Numbered from the stretch's first letter, positions 37,877-51,509 are shown. The stretch: 64,000 nucleotides of DNA from Chenopodium formosanum (GCA_024500155.1 CM044877.1:80522501-80586500); one strand, 5' to 3'. A program made the numbers and translations. The notes: generated from the sequence alone by a model not told the origin.

Positions 37877-39829
37877 GGCTTGAAACTTAGAAAATGCATT
37901 TAAGAGGGTGTGGACTACTTGCTCTTCCCTCTGCACATATATGCATGGATGGAAGAAGTGCAATTAATGTACTGGTGTAACCAAATAATTTTACCCACTT
38001 TAAAACAATGAAAATGATATATACGCTGTATTCTTAAGGGCTGCATATAAGAAATTAAAAATAAAAATATTAATAAGAAGTAATCATCAAGACGTGTGAT
38101 TTATTTCGACATTTATCTCTTAAAGCCTTAGCATTTAGGATTGCAAATATCATAATTAAACAAAGTAGAGTACATGAAATATTTGTCAATTAATTACTTT
38201 AATTGGTTATACTGTACATGGAATATTTGTCAATTAATTACTTAAATTAGTTTTACTTAAAGAATATGTTTCATACTCTATCAAAGCAAACCCAACCCGC
38301 AGAATGTATAACAGAGTACCATGCATGCTGGCAGAAAATTAGGGGAAAGCAAAACGCAGTGTTTGCATGCATATCAGTACATTAATAATGTGTTCTAGAA
38401 TTTTATTTTGGATGCATTAGACATTTTTTTAAGGACTCAATAATTTATCGTGGGACATTAAAAAATATATTACCTACTAAAAAAAAAAACATATGGAGTA
38501 TTATTCAAAGTAATCAACGATAATTATGAAACCGTTTTTTACAAGACTTTACCACGTAAATAATATAAGAGGAAAATATCTAACCTATAATTTAATACTC
38601 GTAGTACGAAATTACGAAGTAGAAAGTTCATTGCTCCGTACAAGCATCCATGCTTCACAGTTCACACTTCACAGTGTACCATGGATAACTTCACGTACTA
38701 ATTTATGACATTCAACGTACACAGCAATTCAGTAAACTACGTCACTAACCATGCACTAATTTTCAAAGATTATAATTGGATGACCTAATTTACGAGTGGA
38801 TTAATTACCACGGTGTTATATATATATATATATATTCGAGTAGTAAAAATTGTTATAATTATCTATGCTCAATCTTCCTATAAAATTAAAATTATTGAAC
38901 ATTCGGGATTAGCTTGTTTTTTTCAAAAGTGTGAAATAATTAACATACCATCGATCTATATATTCAATAATATACTTCTCCGTTACACATTAAATTATTT
39001 TTGTTTGAATCTAAATTTAGAAGTGACTTCGAGTTTGTGATTCCTAACCATCACGTTTTATTAAAACAACGAAAAGTGATTTGTTGAATGTTAAACGTGT
39101 GATAATCTCTACTTAGCTAATTTCATCAAGATCGAACTATATAGGGTTTAACATTTACCATGGCCTGGGAATTCTCAAAACCATTTTTGAAAGATTAAAT
39201 GGGATACGACATTTTCTTATCATCTTATTTCTTGCAAAGGGTCTTTTTAGCACGTATTTCTCATTTTGGTACACTCTATCTTGATATATTTGATACTATT
39301 TTTTTTTTTTCCTATTTATTAACAGGAGAGATAGATCCAATTAATCTCGTAATAAACAAATTTCATACATAACCACTACTAACAGTTGCTGTTTTGAGGA
39401 TAAACCATGTAGCAATTTTATCCATTTTTATGCAAAATTTACACTTTTACCCTTATGATAATAATATAAACAAACAAATATGTTTAATATATCACGGTAA
39501 TAAGCTTGGATTTTCTATTTAACAAGAAGGATAGGTTAAGATATATTTTTTTTTTATATAAGCTACACTAGACTAAATTTTCTCCCAAGGTCAAGATTTT
39601 TTTAGTTTGTAAAAAAAACATCATCAGCTTGTACTCTCTAACAATATAATTGGAGTACAACCTACATCCAATAATCTTGTTTGCATGTCTGTTTTGAGTG
39701 AGTAGTTCATAGGTAATAATGTTCTCATTAAATGAGGTATTATAACTAAACAAAATTACACAATTTTTTGGTTGCATGCTTAAAAACCGGGTGCTACACT
39801 TCTCCTGTTTCTGTGGGTTTTTATTAACA
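37877..39829. other. AT-rich intergenic stretch
   Basis: It holds a tandem duplication of a 44-bp unit at 38171-38250 (TACATGAAATATTTGTCAAT) and a short TA run at 38817-38835. No gene was supported. Confidence 0.4.
38171..38250. repeat. 44-bp tandem duplication
   Basis: The unit beginning TACATGRAATATTTGTCAAT is present twice in a row; the second copy is slightly truncated. Confidence 0.7.
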
Positions 39830-40010
39830 ATCTTGCTAACGAGTGTCCCGGGACGTTAGTTAAGGATAAATTATATTGGTTGAAATGGTAATAAGTTAGG
39901 AATTTATGACAAAATCACGCGTCGTTCGGTGTAATTAATGTTAATTTTACTCTAATATTTGCACTTTAATTCTCTTATCTAACGCCCCGGGGGCGCTCAT
40001 TAGCTTTTGC
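39830..40010. mobile_element. MITE with GCTAACGAG-type inverted ends
   Basis: The left arm reads GCTAACGAGTGTCCCGGGAC then GTTAGTTAAGGATAAA. The inverted right arm reads GCTAATGAGCGCCCCCGGGG then CGTTAGATAAGAG. The middle contains GTTAGGAATTTATGACAAAA and TCACGCGT, nearly identical to the centre of the 13701-13910 element although the termini differ. Confidence 0.7.
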
Positions 40011-41529
40011 CTAATTAGGAAATTTTATGGTTTTAAAAAATGCCATTCAACTTTTTGTCATGCATTCTTAGATCAATTTTTTTTCTTCTCTAAAATTTAT
40101 TTATGTTGGCTGATAATTAATAAAATTTTAGAATATAACAGTATATTAGAATATGTATTAATCATATACTTAGTATTTTATTACTGAAGTCTACAACTTG
40201 GCCTTAGTGTAGCCAAAAAAATTAATAAAAGTAGAGATATAATTTAATTTAAAAATCAATATCACCAATCAACACCTTCGTTTGCCATGTATTTCTATGT
40301 TAATTAGTAGTACCAATCTTAAATATCACATTTAACAATTAATGCAGAACTACGGATCAGACTAGGCAATATATATCATTACCCATAAAACAACCAAGCA
40401 AACAATGCAAGGAATGATATTTTATTTAGATGACATGCATCGAATTGAAACAAAGAATTATGGTCCTAGCTAGCTGTCTCAATGCATGATAAGAAACCAA
40501 ATTCAGTGATCGTGTGTGATGGTTGTCTATGAAACAATGAGCTATTTCGCTATACCATGTTTGAAAGCTCATTAAATAAATAGAAAATGCCCATTTCCCT
40601 CTATTTCTCCATTCCTTCATTTAATTTACAAGTGATTTTTATTTAATTTTCTTATCTTAGTTATCTACAATGCAATTTGCTACGAATATGTAATAAATGA
40701 AGCTAATAATGCTATAAAGTGTAAAAAAGACGTACCCACGATATAATAATAATTTCTGCGCTTGTACTATACTAGTTCGAGTGCGCCGCGTGCGTTGCGC
40801 GAGCACCGATTTGAAAACCTTATTAAGAAAATCAGTAGCAAGATGCTCCTCCAAGACCTTTAATTAAGATCCAATCACGCACCATTTTGCTAATCAAAAT
40901 TAGGATGCTAATAGTGAATCACACGCCATTTTGTTAATCAAAATTAGGATGCTAATAGTGAATCACGCACCATTTTGCTAATCAAAATTAGGATGCTAAT
41001 AGTGAATCACTAAATAAATATATTTGGATTAACCATTATTGTTTTGTGTTTGAATTTATGAGATACATATGTAACACAAGTCATTTTAAATTGAAATATG
41101 TTTCATATTGCTTTCCTTGTTGTATCAAGAGGAATATAAGTTAATGTGGTATTTGTGTAGATCATTATGTCTCTTTTGAACTTACTTGACTTGTCATTAT
41201 GGCTGGTATAAAGAATATTGAAATTGAGTGCTATTTACTGTCCATTATGAGGCTCATCAGGAAGAGAAACTGGTATGAGATATATATTTTTATTAATTTA
41301 TTATTGTTATTATGCTTGTAAAAAATGTAGCTGTATTTATGTGGTTTGGTAAGACTAATTTTTGTTGTTGTGGATATGTGGATCTTGATGATACTTTTTG
41401 GAGTACGAAAGAGCACAAGAATAAGATTGATCCTAATTTGAAATGTTACAATTGGAAATCCCAAAAAAAGATGGGCCAACATTATAATTTGTTAGCTTTT
41501 GAGTTTTATGGATAAGTTATATATTAAAA
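40011..41529. other. AT-rich intergenic stretch
   Basis: It holds the 44-bp tandem repeat at 40874-41010. A plus-strand open frame (41312-41515) with a Cys cluster (NFCCCGYVDLDD) is vaguely like a GRF-type zinc-finger remnant of a transposon, but is too weak to call. Confidence 0.35.
40874..41010. repeat. 44-bp tandem repeat, three copies
   Basis: Three consecutive units of the form ATCACGCACCATTTTGCTAA ... GATGCTAATAGTGA. Copies 1 and 3 look identical; copy 2 differs at a few positions. Confidence 0.9.
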
Positions 41530-42842
41530 GGGATTTGATAACCCCTCGAGTAACCCCGGAATGAGTAACCCTTCAAGTAACCTCTAACTGAACCTTTAAG
41601 TAACCACTCACTAAGTAACCCCTGATTGAACTCCTTAAGTAACCCTGTCCGAATTACTCGAGTAACCCTTAACCGAACTCCTTAAATAATCCCTTACCAA
41701 GTAACTCGAGTAACCCTTGACTGAGTAGCTCGAGTAACCCATGACCGAGTAAACCTTGAGTAACCCCTACCTAAATAACTCGAGTATGACTTGACTGAGT
41801 AACTCGAGTAACCCCTGATCAAGTAACCCATAACTGAACCCCTCGAGTAACCCCTAACCGAGTAACCCCTCCTCCTCAAGTAACCCCTAATTGATTAACC
41901 CCTCAAAGTAACCCCTAAATGAACCCCCAAGTAACCCCTGACCGAACTCTTTAAATAACCCATAACTAAGTAACTCGAGTAACCACTGACCGAGTAGCTC
42001 GAGTAACCCATGATCGAGTGACCTCTCAAGTAATACTTGACTGAGTAAATCGAGTAACCCCTGACCGAGTAACCCCTCAAGTAACCCTTGACCAAGTGAA
42101 CCCCTAGAGTAACTTCTGTCTGAACCCCTCAAATAACCCTAGATCGAGTAACCCCCCAAGTAACCCATGACCGAGTGAACCTCTCGAGTAACCATTATCT
42201 CAACCCCTCAAGTAACCCCTAACCGAGTAACTCGAGTAACCCTGACTAAATAACTCAGGCAACCCCTAATAAAATAACTCAGGTAACTTATGCCACAGTT
42301 CGTTTCATTATAACTGCAACACTACTTTATTTGGTAAGAGCCCACAAATATGTTATCATTTATCTCTAACCAATCTTATTTACACTTTTTTTTTTTTTTA
42401 TTATTATGTCCCTCTCCTACAAACCAATAAATATATTCCACTACATATACTTTATAATATAAAATCAAAATTTTTTTTAAGCAACCTGTTGTACCGTGCA
42501 ACAAGGGTTTCTCGAGTTTCTTGGTATGGGATTACTCGAGTTTCGAGGTTACTCGAGTTTCGAGGTCATGGGTTACTCAAGTTAATTGGTTAGGAGTTAC
42601 TTCGGTTACTCCTTATCGAGTAACCCCTGACCGAGTAACCCCTCGAGTAATCATAACTGCACCCCTCGAGTAACCCCTAACCAAGTAGCCTCTCCCCGTC
42701 AATTAACCCTTGATTGATTAATCCCTAAACTAACTCCTTAAATAACCCTTGACTGAGTAACTCGAATAACCACTGACTGAGTAGCAACTCGAGTAACCCT
42801 TGACTAAGTAACTCGAGTAGCCCCTGACAAAGCAACCCCTCA
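41530..42842. repeat. GAGTAACC minisatellite with inverted blocks, left part
   Basis: 41530-42295 is an irregular tandem array of units built from GAGTAACCCCTGACC and ACTCGAGTAACC. 42296-42500 is a unique-looking core starting near CACAGTTCGTTTCATTA and ending TTGTACCGTGCAACAAGGG. After the core the array runs in inverse orientation (GGTTACTCGAGTTTC), then flips back at TTACTCCTTATCGAGTAACC. The same layout recurs at 51510-53592. Open frames across it (GYS- and GLLE-rich) are periodic artefacts. Confidence 0.85.
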
Positions 42843-43014
42843 GGGTAAGTTTATTGCAAGTCTTGAGCAAAGTCTCAACATGAGTCTTACTCAAGATTCT
42901 TACAATAAACTCATCTAAGACTCATGTGAGTCTTACATGGAGCTTGGAAAATCCAAACCCATGTCAAGACTTTGCAAGGCCAATGAAAATTAGCTACCTC
43001 ACCAACCAAAAGTT
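42843..43014. mobile_element. Left part of a small TIR element split by the Copia insertion
   Basis: It starts GGGTAAGTTTATTGCAAG after TCA. The matching end GGGCGAGTTTATCCCCAG (read inward) is at 51509, followed by TCA. Together the halves make an element of about 381 bp sitting in the GAGTAACC array. Confidence 0.6.
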
Positions 43015-43795
43015 TGTAGGGAAATATAGGTACTACGCGGCGGAAAAACATGAATCATATTCATACAGTACCTAATCCCAAGATCTAATGCATAACACAT
43101 AAAGAATATATAATCGTACCTTTGAAGCATGATTCCACGTGCGATCGAACAAGAACAATGGGAGATAAAGAACCCCAAGCGTGATTCCTCTACTTAGTCC
43201 ACGAGCATGGATTAAACCTCCACTAATGCTAGTTAGTTGTGACTGAACACTTCAATCAACCTTCAATGGATATTTGAGCCACGAACACACCACAACACCA
43301 CCCACGCACCACCACACGCGCCACCCAAGGAGGAGGGTCGTACGGACAGGGAGGAGAGAGAGAGGGCCGAGTAGAGAGAGAGAGAGAGTTAGGGTTTTTG
43401 GGAAACCTGGTTGCTTGTGTGACAATTCACTGTATGTCAATTGTTGTCATACAACCCTAGGCATGGTTTATATTTATAGATCATATCTAGAAATAAAACC
43501 ATGTCAAGTCCAAAACCCATTAGACTCTTCTAACTATCCAAGCCCAATTATCAACATGGTATGTCATGTACTCATGAGGCCCAATAATGAGCCTCTAACT
43601 TGTTTAACCCAATACTCTTATGTGTGACCTTGTAGGATCCATTCTATAAGGCTTTGGGCCATTAAGCTAGCCCAAAGATCAATTGTCATATCTAGCACCA
43701 AACATTGACGACCCTATAGAATGAACTTATTATCTCCATAATAGTGATCCTTGATATATCTAGTAATTGCACTTATCGAAGACATAACTCCTTCA
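43015..43795 (-). repeat. 3' LTR of the Copia-type element
   Basis: Downstream LTR in element sense. It includes a GAGAGA-rich stretch at 43355-43390 and His/Pro-like CACCAC tracts; the open frame at 43274-43627 recurs in the other LTR and is not a gene. Confidence 0.9.
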
Positions 43796-46700
43796 ATCTC
43801 CCACTTGTCTGATACAAGTGCGCAATATTCAAATTCCTTAAGTCAATGTGTGTCGATTTGATAATATGATTGCATCTCATGTCGTGATCATATTAGTCTA
43901 CAAATCTTTTCTTGAAAACTGAGTGAGAATTACAAAACAAAGGGTTACTATGTAATCCATTTGAGCACGGCCATGCATTTTCTGAATTCTCCCTCTTCAA
44001 GGGGCCAAGACACATTCCTAATTAAATAGGTAGACTCTATCCAATCTTGTGGCAAAGCTCCCACTCAACTTCTGAAATAACCGGGAAACACCCTTTATAA
44101 TCTCCAGTTACGGGCAGACGTTTGAGTGTACCACAGCCATAACATCCATTGAATGAAATCAATGTTCCACTCATGTCAAAGGAATCCACTAATATATCCG
44201 GAAGCTCTATACTTGAACTTCAAAGTAGGTCTATAGTTCGATCATGCATCATTCATGCATATCCATGTGATTGACCGAGCTTCACTACGCTCCTATAGCC
44301 CATGAAACTGCGCTATCCAATCAATCTTACATGCTAGTCCATGAATTGAAATCATTTATGTCCAGTTTAATGATTCCGAACTAGGAACTTAAATAATATA
44401 TGAATTTAGTTCACCTGTGGGGTTTCATTCACCTGGTCATCAACCTGATAAGCCCATCAATTCATAATTATTTTGGACATTTTATTTTGAAACCACGATT
44501 AAATAAGATTGAAACTTTGTTTCAATTGATAAACATAATTCTGCAAATGAATGTATTACACATGTAACTTGTTTTTCCCCAAAAACAAATACAACTTCTA
44601 ATTACATCATTTGCCTAAATCCAATTTCATTAGCATGTTTCTCATGCTTTGGAAATGGAAGGGGTTTAGTAAGTAGAGTTCATGAGACATTCTCATAAAC
44701 ATGAATTTTGCAATTTCTAAATCTTATAATCATTTTCATCTCCATACACTAAGAATTTTCCTTCGTCCTTTCACAAGGAACTTAGAAATTTCTAATTTGT
44801 ATTCTAACGTAACATTGGATTTCAATTGAAATCTATCATCACTTGTTCTTAAAACATGTGAATCAAATAGACGAGTATAGTCCATGACATGCATGATGCA
44901 TCATTTGCAAACTGCATAAGGATCATCACTCAAGACCTTAATTTCATTAACCTTTCTCAAAGTATTGAATCATAAGCAATGTGCCATGTTACATGGGATT
45001 GAAACTCCTTTCAATATAACGTTGAACTTTATAAGAATCTTATCAATATAAGTTTCTTAACCAAACTCAAACATCAATCAAAACCTATCTCTATAGATTT
45101 TGAATCCCAAATGTACTCACCATTCTCTTCAATGTTTTTCATACAAAATGCACTACCCACCACTTGACTCTTCAAGCAATGAATAATTTGCTCTTTATAC
45201 TAGACCAAGAAGACTTCATAGCTCCCACTAAACATCTTGTACACACAAGACCTTTTCTTCATTTTACGAGAACATCAAACAATTTGATTAACTCAAAATT
45301 AAGAACACTAACTCCATGATGCTATGCATCCCTAGGATTATTGGATCTTCAAACTTTTGATTGTATCATATACAAATCTTCTTTCATGAACAATTTCAAT
45401 AAATTGTTTTGAAGTCCATCTACCAAATCTTATAAGGTAGTAATCACTAAAATATCTTTAATAGATCTTTGCAACATGACTAATGTAAAGTTTTCATCGT
45501 AGTCATAGTCATACTATGAATTAGTTGAATCCTTTAATAAGTCTTTGCTTTAGTTAGAAAACATTTTTCTTTCTTGTCCGTTTTGCTTATAATGGGTCTC
45601 ACCCAATTAGGCAAATTATTCAAGTGTCATACACTTGCTTACAGATTTAGAATCTATTTCAGATTTCCTGGTTTTTAAACCATTTGGAGTCATTACTTGT
45701 CAAATCATCTTTGTTACTTGCATAATCATCATGTTCCAAAATGAATATTTTAGAACTCTTAATCAATATGAAATCATATTTCTTTGGCTAAGTTTTACAT
45801 ATGCTAGTCATCATTGTGGGTTTTGATGCAACAATTGAAACTTATACAACAACTTTGTTTAGTTTTCAATGAGAAACGATAATAGAGGATGTGCACTTGG
45901 AATGTATTACCTTCGACACATGGTTATTATTCCCATTACACTTAATGAGACCACGCGTTGTCATTTGTAACATGAGGTGAATCATGCTCATATTGTTGCT
46001 TTTATTCGATTACTTCTCAAATTTCTTCAAGATTTTAGAAATCACTTTTCTTGAACTCTTTCAAGGCTCTTGAACTTTTCGAGATTCTTATACTCCCACT
46101 TTCCTTTTTGAGGAGGCACATTTAGCATAGGCTGAACCAACCATGGTTTGAGCCATGTTTGTTTGTTGTTTTTCTCGAACTCTTTCGAGATTTATACTAC
46201 TCCCACTTGACCTTTAGGAACAATTTCCATAAGGGCACCTACTTGAGCAACAAACATTTTGTGCTAAGTATGATTTGTGTAGTAGTACCCCGTGCTCTGT
46301 ATAGGAATTGATCGTGCATTAAACGATTTAATACAACTTTTATTCCTTGCTTTGTAGAAAGACTTTATAAGAACTCTTCTTATCCATATCACATATGAAA
46401 CCTTTGCTACAATTTGATTTGACTTATGTATCTTTGTTTAGTTTTGTAGCTTATCTTAAAATTATATCCCTTGAATAATGGTTGGAAGATAGGTAATTTT
46501 ATCCATTATCAAAATATATCTCATATAGATTGATAGCTCCCTTCATAAACACTTCACAAGGTTTTCTTTCGAAGTTTGTCGTAAAACGATTTCACAACTC
46601 TTGGATGTTCATCAAGGTCTTGGATTAAATTTTCATTATTACGATCATATCGCAATATTTTGAATGTGTTGCCAAGTAAATGTCTTGACTCAAATTTTCA

Positions 46701-49700
46701 CAATTACAATCATATTGTAATGCAATTATTATCTTGTCAAGTTGATACTGAACTTCATACTGAACATTTTGAACTTTTCAAAATTTTCACTCTTATGCTT
46801 CAACTAAGCACAAGTAGTGATCATATCACAAATGAAGTTTTATTGTGCGTCTCTAGTCTTTGAACCTTTGGTTTTCTTACATAAATATGTATTCGACCTT
46901 GAGTTCACATCATCATTTCTCTAAATGGTAATTTTGTCAAAATTTCAAATTAGAATGATAATTACATATATCAATGGATTCATAATCTAATGATATTGAA
47001 AGTCCATCCCTTTGGATCTTTCGCATGCAATGTTCATTTTTGTTCGAATTATTTGACATTTTAGAGACAATTCATTTATAGAAATGGTTCAATTATTTCT
47101 ATCATATAGAACTTTGAACCTGTTTAGCAATTTCAAAACACATTATGACTCAATGAAGCATAGAATAACATTTATTCCACGTTTTTGAATCTTCGATGCT
47201 TAGTCATTACTAACATTGAATGGAGTTTTGATAATGGAAAGAATGAATAACATTTAATTAATTCTAGCCAATAACAAGGTAAGGTGAAATATAGGTTCTA
47301 CTTGTAAACTTGCAACTTTTGCTTCCAGACTTGTAGATTCTACTTGTGAAGTAGCAACATTTTCTTCTAAACTTGTAGATTTATTTCTCCCTTAGCCATA
47401 CTTCTTCATTTAGTTCAACCTCATTCTCAATGAGAGAGAACTAAACAAGACATCATATGTCCAAGAAGTAGTAGCAATGTGCTAAATCAATTTCTATAAT
47501 ATATTTCTTAAATTGGAACATTTCCATTCTTTTACCTTCCAACTATATGAGGTAGTTTCTAATCAATTGGAATTGGTCCATTTAATTTGAAACATTTGTT
47601 GTTCATAACAACTTTTAGCATGTAAGTAGTTCTAGGTTTGAGAAGTAGCAACTTGTTTGCATTTCTTGGCCTATAACTTCTTAATGCAATCCTCATATAT
47701 TCCTAAACCTTTCCCATTTGAGCCACTTAGAACACTTCTCTTAGGTTCAAAATGATGCTTTGCTTAACTACTTTAAGCTCTTTTCATGATTTTGCTAAGT
47801 CTATTCAATCATCATTCATATTAGAGTTTAATCAACTATTTAACTCTTACATAAAATGGATGAAGAATAGCGTCATTTGATCAACTTTTGATCATAGAAA
47901 TTTCCAATCACTTTCTTATATTCAATCATATTGAAGATAAGAGATTTTATTGGAATTCTATACTTGTCTGTTAGAGGGTTTGTACCTCCCATCTCATTAT
48001 ATCCCTTAAAATACTTTTCAAAATGAAGATGTGTTGGCATTTTACTCAAACATTTTGAATAAAACCATTCTAGACATGTGACATGGATTTCTAAAACTTG
48101 CCTTTTAGAACCATCTTAGCAAAATTGGAATATAAGTTTATGGATTATCTTTTAACCTTTTGAGAACGCTTCTCAACTTTATTTTCAATCGAGAGATTAT
48201 ATATAATAATAAAATTAGAACGACATGTTACTTGTGAGTAAACGCAAAATTCAATTATGTTTAATAAAAATTTAAAGTACCATAAGCGATTATAAAACTG
48301 GTAACTTTAAAACATTCATTCAATTTAATTGATCCCTATTGAATAGAATGATTCTAAGATCCTTTATTTGTGCAATAATTGACCGGACTTTGGCCCTACC
48401 ATCAACTATTACATTTTCAAGGTGAGTAAACTCTTTACTGATTACAACTCTTTGTAATTCTTGGTTGAATAATTATCCATCACATGTTTAATTATTACCC
48501 TTAGCTTCAAGGTTCTAAACTCTTTAGGTAACCTTGTTGAGTATAACCAATCAAAAGTGTAAAATTTGTTTTACCCCCACTCCCCTAAGATATAATATGA
48601 CACCCTTCTTTGGCATGACCCATCATAAATATCGAAGGTTTCATCGGGTTTTTGATTGGAAAAGCAACCTCAATATTACTGGGACCTAGATTTATTATGT
48701 TGTGATTAAATAGTGAACTCTAGCGCATCATCACAAAACATCAATAAAATCTAACATGCATAATCTACTAATGCATAAATAAAACATGACATAGTATGGC
48801 CCCTTAATCCTAAGAAAACTAATAAAGCAAAAGCTCCCACTTGAACCTTCATGGATCTCATCCATCTTGCTCCTTTGGGCCTTCACTCCATGGATTTCTT
48901 GGATTAACTGCAACCTGTAATTTTAGTCTATTCTATCTATTACTTAAATAAAATGAAATAAAATTACAAAAATACTTTATCGGTACGTAGACCGTACTAA
49001 GATTACAAAAATACATCACGAAGCGCAGATCGTATTTAGTAATCTACTGGGCCATACTAGTCATTATATAGCAGTAAATAATATCATATATTATAAAGTG
49101 CCACATAATAAATCACTCATCATGCTTTCCTAAACTACAACATCGAATGTTCATAATTAAGGAAACATGGCCCCAAAATATCTCATATTTTAATTAATGC
49201 AATTAGATAATATCATATATTATTCACGACTATCAATAAAATATCATATATTCTAAATTAGTCATGAGATAGAATCAAATCTTATTTTAATCTTAAAAGA
49301 TAAATCACATTTATCCTCAAAGATTATCCTAACAATGTTAGGAAATTCTATCCTAATTACTAGCCAATCACAAAATTTTAAATCAATTATATTCAAAATT
49401 AATTATGGGATAATCACATTATTTAAATCAATTATTATCCTTTTGGAATATGATCAGAATATCCTAACAAATCTTATCCAAAATTAACCACTTTAATTAT
49501 GGATAATTACCAATTTAACAACTTTAAATATGGATAATATCAAATATAACAACTTTTGAATATTTGATTTTATCCTAAAATAAAAGATTTTATCCAAATA
49601 AAACCAATTTTATCTTTTAAAAATAAAAGATCATATTTTCAAACTATTTTATCTTATCCAAAATAAAACTGATTTTATCCCAAAATAATTCATAATTATC

Positions 49701-49717
49701 TTGAAATTTTTCAAAAC

Positions 49718-49719
<2 letters not shown>
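43796..49719 (-). other. Interior of the Copia-type element, no coding capacity
   Basis: About 5.9 kb of AT-rich sequence with only chance frames of under 70 codons. Short TCCCACT motifs recur. I could not recognise gag, integrase, reverse transcriptase or RNase H by eye in any frame. Confidence 0.5.

Positions 49720-49770
<51 letters not shown>
49720..49770. repeat. Poly-T tract (51 bp)
   Basis: Uninterrupted T run, poly-A in element sense, immediately beside the GC-rich leader patch. Confidence 0.95.
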
Positions 49771-49771
<1 letters not shown>

Positions 49772-49784
49772 AAAATCCGTGACT

Positions 49785-50000
49785 GCACAGTTGCTGGCCA
49801 CCGTGGTTGGCTAGCCGGAGCTAGCCACTGCCATAAGGCAGCAGCACCCGTTGCAGTGGCAGCCACAGCAGCAGCGTGCAACGCTTGCACAGCTGCTGCC
49901 TCAGCCACCCCGACCTCCGCCCTCCCCTTCCCTCCCTTATGGACCAGCACCTGGTCGGCAGCCGCCATGGCTGCGCCACCCAGCCGCGGTTGCCGACCTT
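49785..50000 (-). other. GC-rich, alanine-coding patch in the retrotransposon leader
   Basis: A segment of about 215 bp that is markedly GC-rich within AT-rich DNA. In element sense an open frame starting MAAADQVLVHKGGKGRAEVG is alanine-rich and runs into the adjacent poly-A (Lys run). It might be captured host sequence, such as a piece of a GC-rich gene with a poly-A tail. No protein family was recognised. Confidence 0.4.
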
Positions 50001-50514
50001 AAATGATTTATTTTTTTCAATTTAATTAAAATAACATTTATTAAAATTAAATCAAATCAGTCTAAAAATTAAAATTAAATCAACATTCAATCTTAAAATT
50101 AGGGTTCATCATAAAATTAATACCAATTTAGTTTTAAAATTTAAAACTAAATCGATGATCATACACAAAACGTTTTTATGCATAAATCAATCCGATTAAA
50201 ATTATGAATCATAAAATAAACCGAATTAAATCAAAATCAAGCACAAAAATCATATTAAGGCTAGGATTTTCGAAAAATTTGAAATTTAGGGTTAGGGGTT
50301 TCGAAATTTTCGAACATATTAGGGCTAAAAACGGTCACTTTCATGGCTATTTGAGCATAATTAAATCACATTTAATCGATTCCAAAAGTTTAATCACATT
50401 AAAATAATAATTGAACTATAATTAAATTAATCTCCCTCTTAATTGAATTAAAATTGTGGACTATCAAAGAATTATAGTCAATATGCGTAAATGCAATAGG
50501 CTAACTGATACCAC

Positions 50515-51295
50515 TGTAGGGAAATATAGGTATTACGCAGCGGAAAAACATGAATCATATTCATACAGTACCTAATCCCAAGATCTAATGCATAACACAT
50601 AAAGAATATATAATCGTACCTTTGAAGCGTGATTCCACGTGCGATCGAGCAAGAACGATGGGAGATAAAGAACCCCAAGCGTGATTCCTCTACTTAGTCC
50701 ACGAGCATGGATTAAACCTCCACTAATGCTAGTTAGTTGTGACTGAACACTTCAATCAACCTTCAATGGAGATTTGAGCCACGAACACACCACAACACCA
50801 CCCACGCACCACCACACGCGCCACCCAATGAGGAGGGTCGTACGGACAGGGAGGAGAGAGAGAGGGCCGAGTAGAGAGATAGAGAGTGTTAGGGGTTTTG
50901 AGAAACCTGGTTGCTTGTGTGACAATTCACTGTACGTCAATTGTTGTCATGCAACCCTAGGCATGGATTATATTTATAGATCATATCTAGAAATAAAACC
51001 ATGTCAAGTCCAAAACCCATTAGATTCTTCTAACTATCCAAGCCCAATTATCAACATGGTATGTCATGTACTCATGAGGCCTAATAATGGGCCTCTAACT
51101 TGTTTAACCCAATACTCTTATGTGTGACCTTGTAGGATCCATTCTATAAGGCTTTGGGCCATTAAGCTAGCCCAAAGATCAATTGTCATATCTAGCACCA
51201 AACATTGACGACTCTATAGAATGAACTTATTATCTCCATAATAGTGATCCTTGATATATCTAGTAATTGCACTTATCGAAGACATAACTCCTTCA
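50515..51295 (-). repeat. 5' LTR of the Copia-type element
   Basis: Upstream LTR in element sense, followed by the tRNA-Met primer-binding site. Same length as the other LTR, with about 18 base differences. Confidence 0.9.
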
Positions 51296-51300
51296 AAGTT

Positions 51301-51509
51301 TACAATAATTTTTTTAAAAAAAAAAATTTTCAAAAAAATAAAAATATTTTGAAAATGATTATATGAGTTTGGAGTGAGTCTTGGGATAATGTGTAAATTT
51401 GGAGAAAGTCTTGTATGAATCTGAATAATATAAAAGTATTTTAAAGTTAGTGGAAAGCTGATGTGGCAGAGTTTGAAGTCTGGGTCTGGGTCTGGGGATA
51501 AACTCGCCC
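51301..51509. mobile_element. Right part of the split small TIR element
   Basis: It continues the element interrupted by the Copia insertion and ends AAACTCGCCC followed by TCA, matching the left end at 42843 as an imperfect inverted repeat. Confidence 0.6.

Larger units (their letters stand above)
43015..51295 (-). mobile_element. Copia-type LTR retrotransposon, young LTRs, no intact polyprotein
   Basis: Identical-length LTRs of 781 bp (43015-43795 and 50515-51295) start TGTAGGGAAATATAGG and end ATAACTCCTTCA. A 5-bp target duplication AAGTT lies at 43010-43014 and 51296-51300. On the minus strand the primer-binding site TGGTATCAGTTAGC lies one base inside the right LTR (near 50511), and the polypurine tract AAGTGGGAGAT abuts the left LTR. 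Together these fix minus orientation and suggest Copia. By eye I count about 18 substitutions and no gaps between LTRs, roughly 2.3 percent. The 6.7-kb interior has no long open frame. It is therefore either decayed or a non-autonomous element mobilised in trans. Confidence 0.9.

Noticed and set aside
41312..41515. 67-codon frame with Cys cluster, GRF-like
   Set aside because: Only a few matching residues; no neighbouring domain to support it.
41694..42132. Frames with GYS or GLLE periodicity
   Set aside because: Periodic artefacts of the GAGTAACC minisatellite.
43274..43627. 117-codon frame with His/Arg-rich start, repeated at 50774-51127
   Set aside because: Both lie at the same offset in the two LTRs; LTR sequence, not a gene.
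49769..50002. Plus-strand Ala/Pro-rich 77-codon frame in the retroelement
   Set aside because: Antisense to the element and explained by the GC-rich patch; no family recognised.
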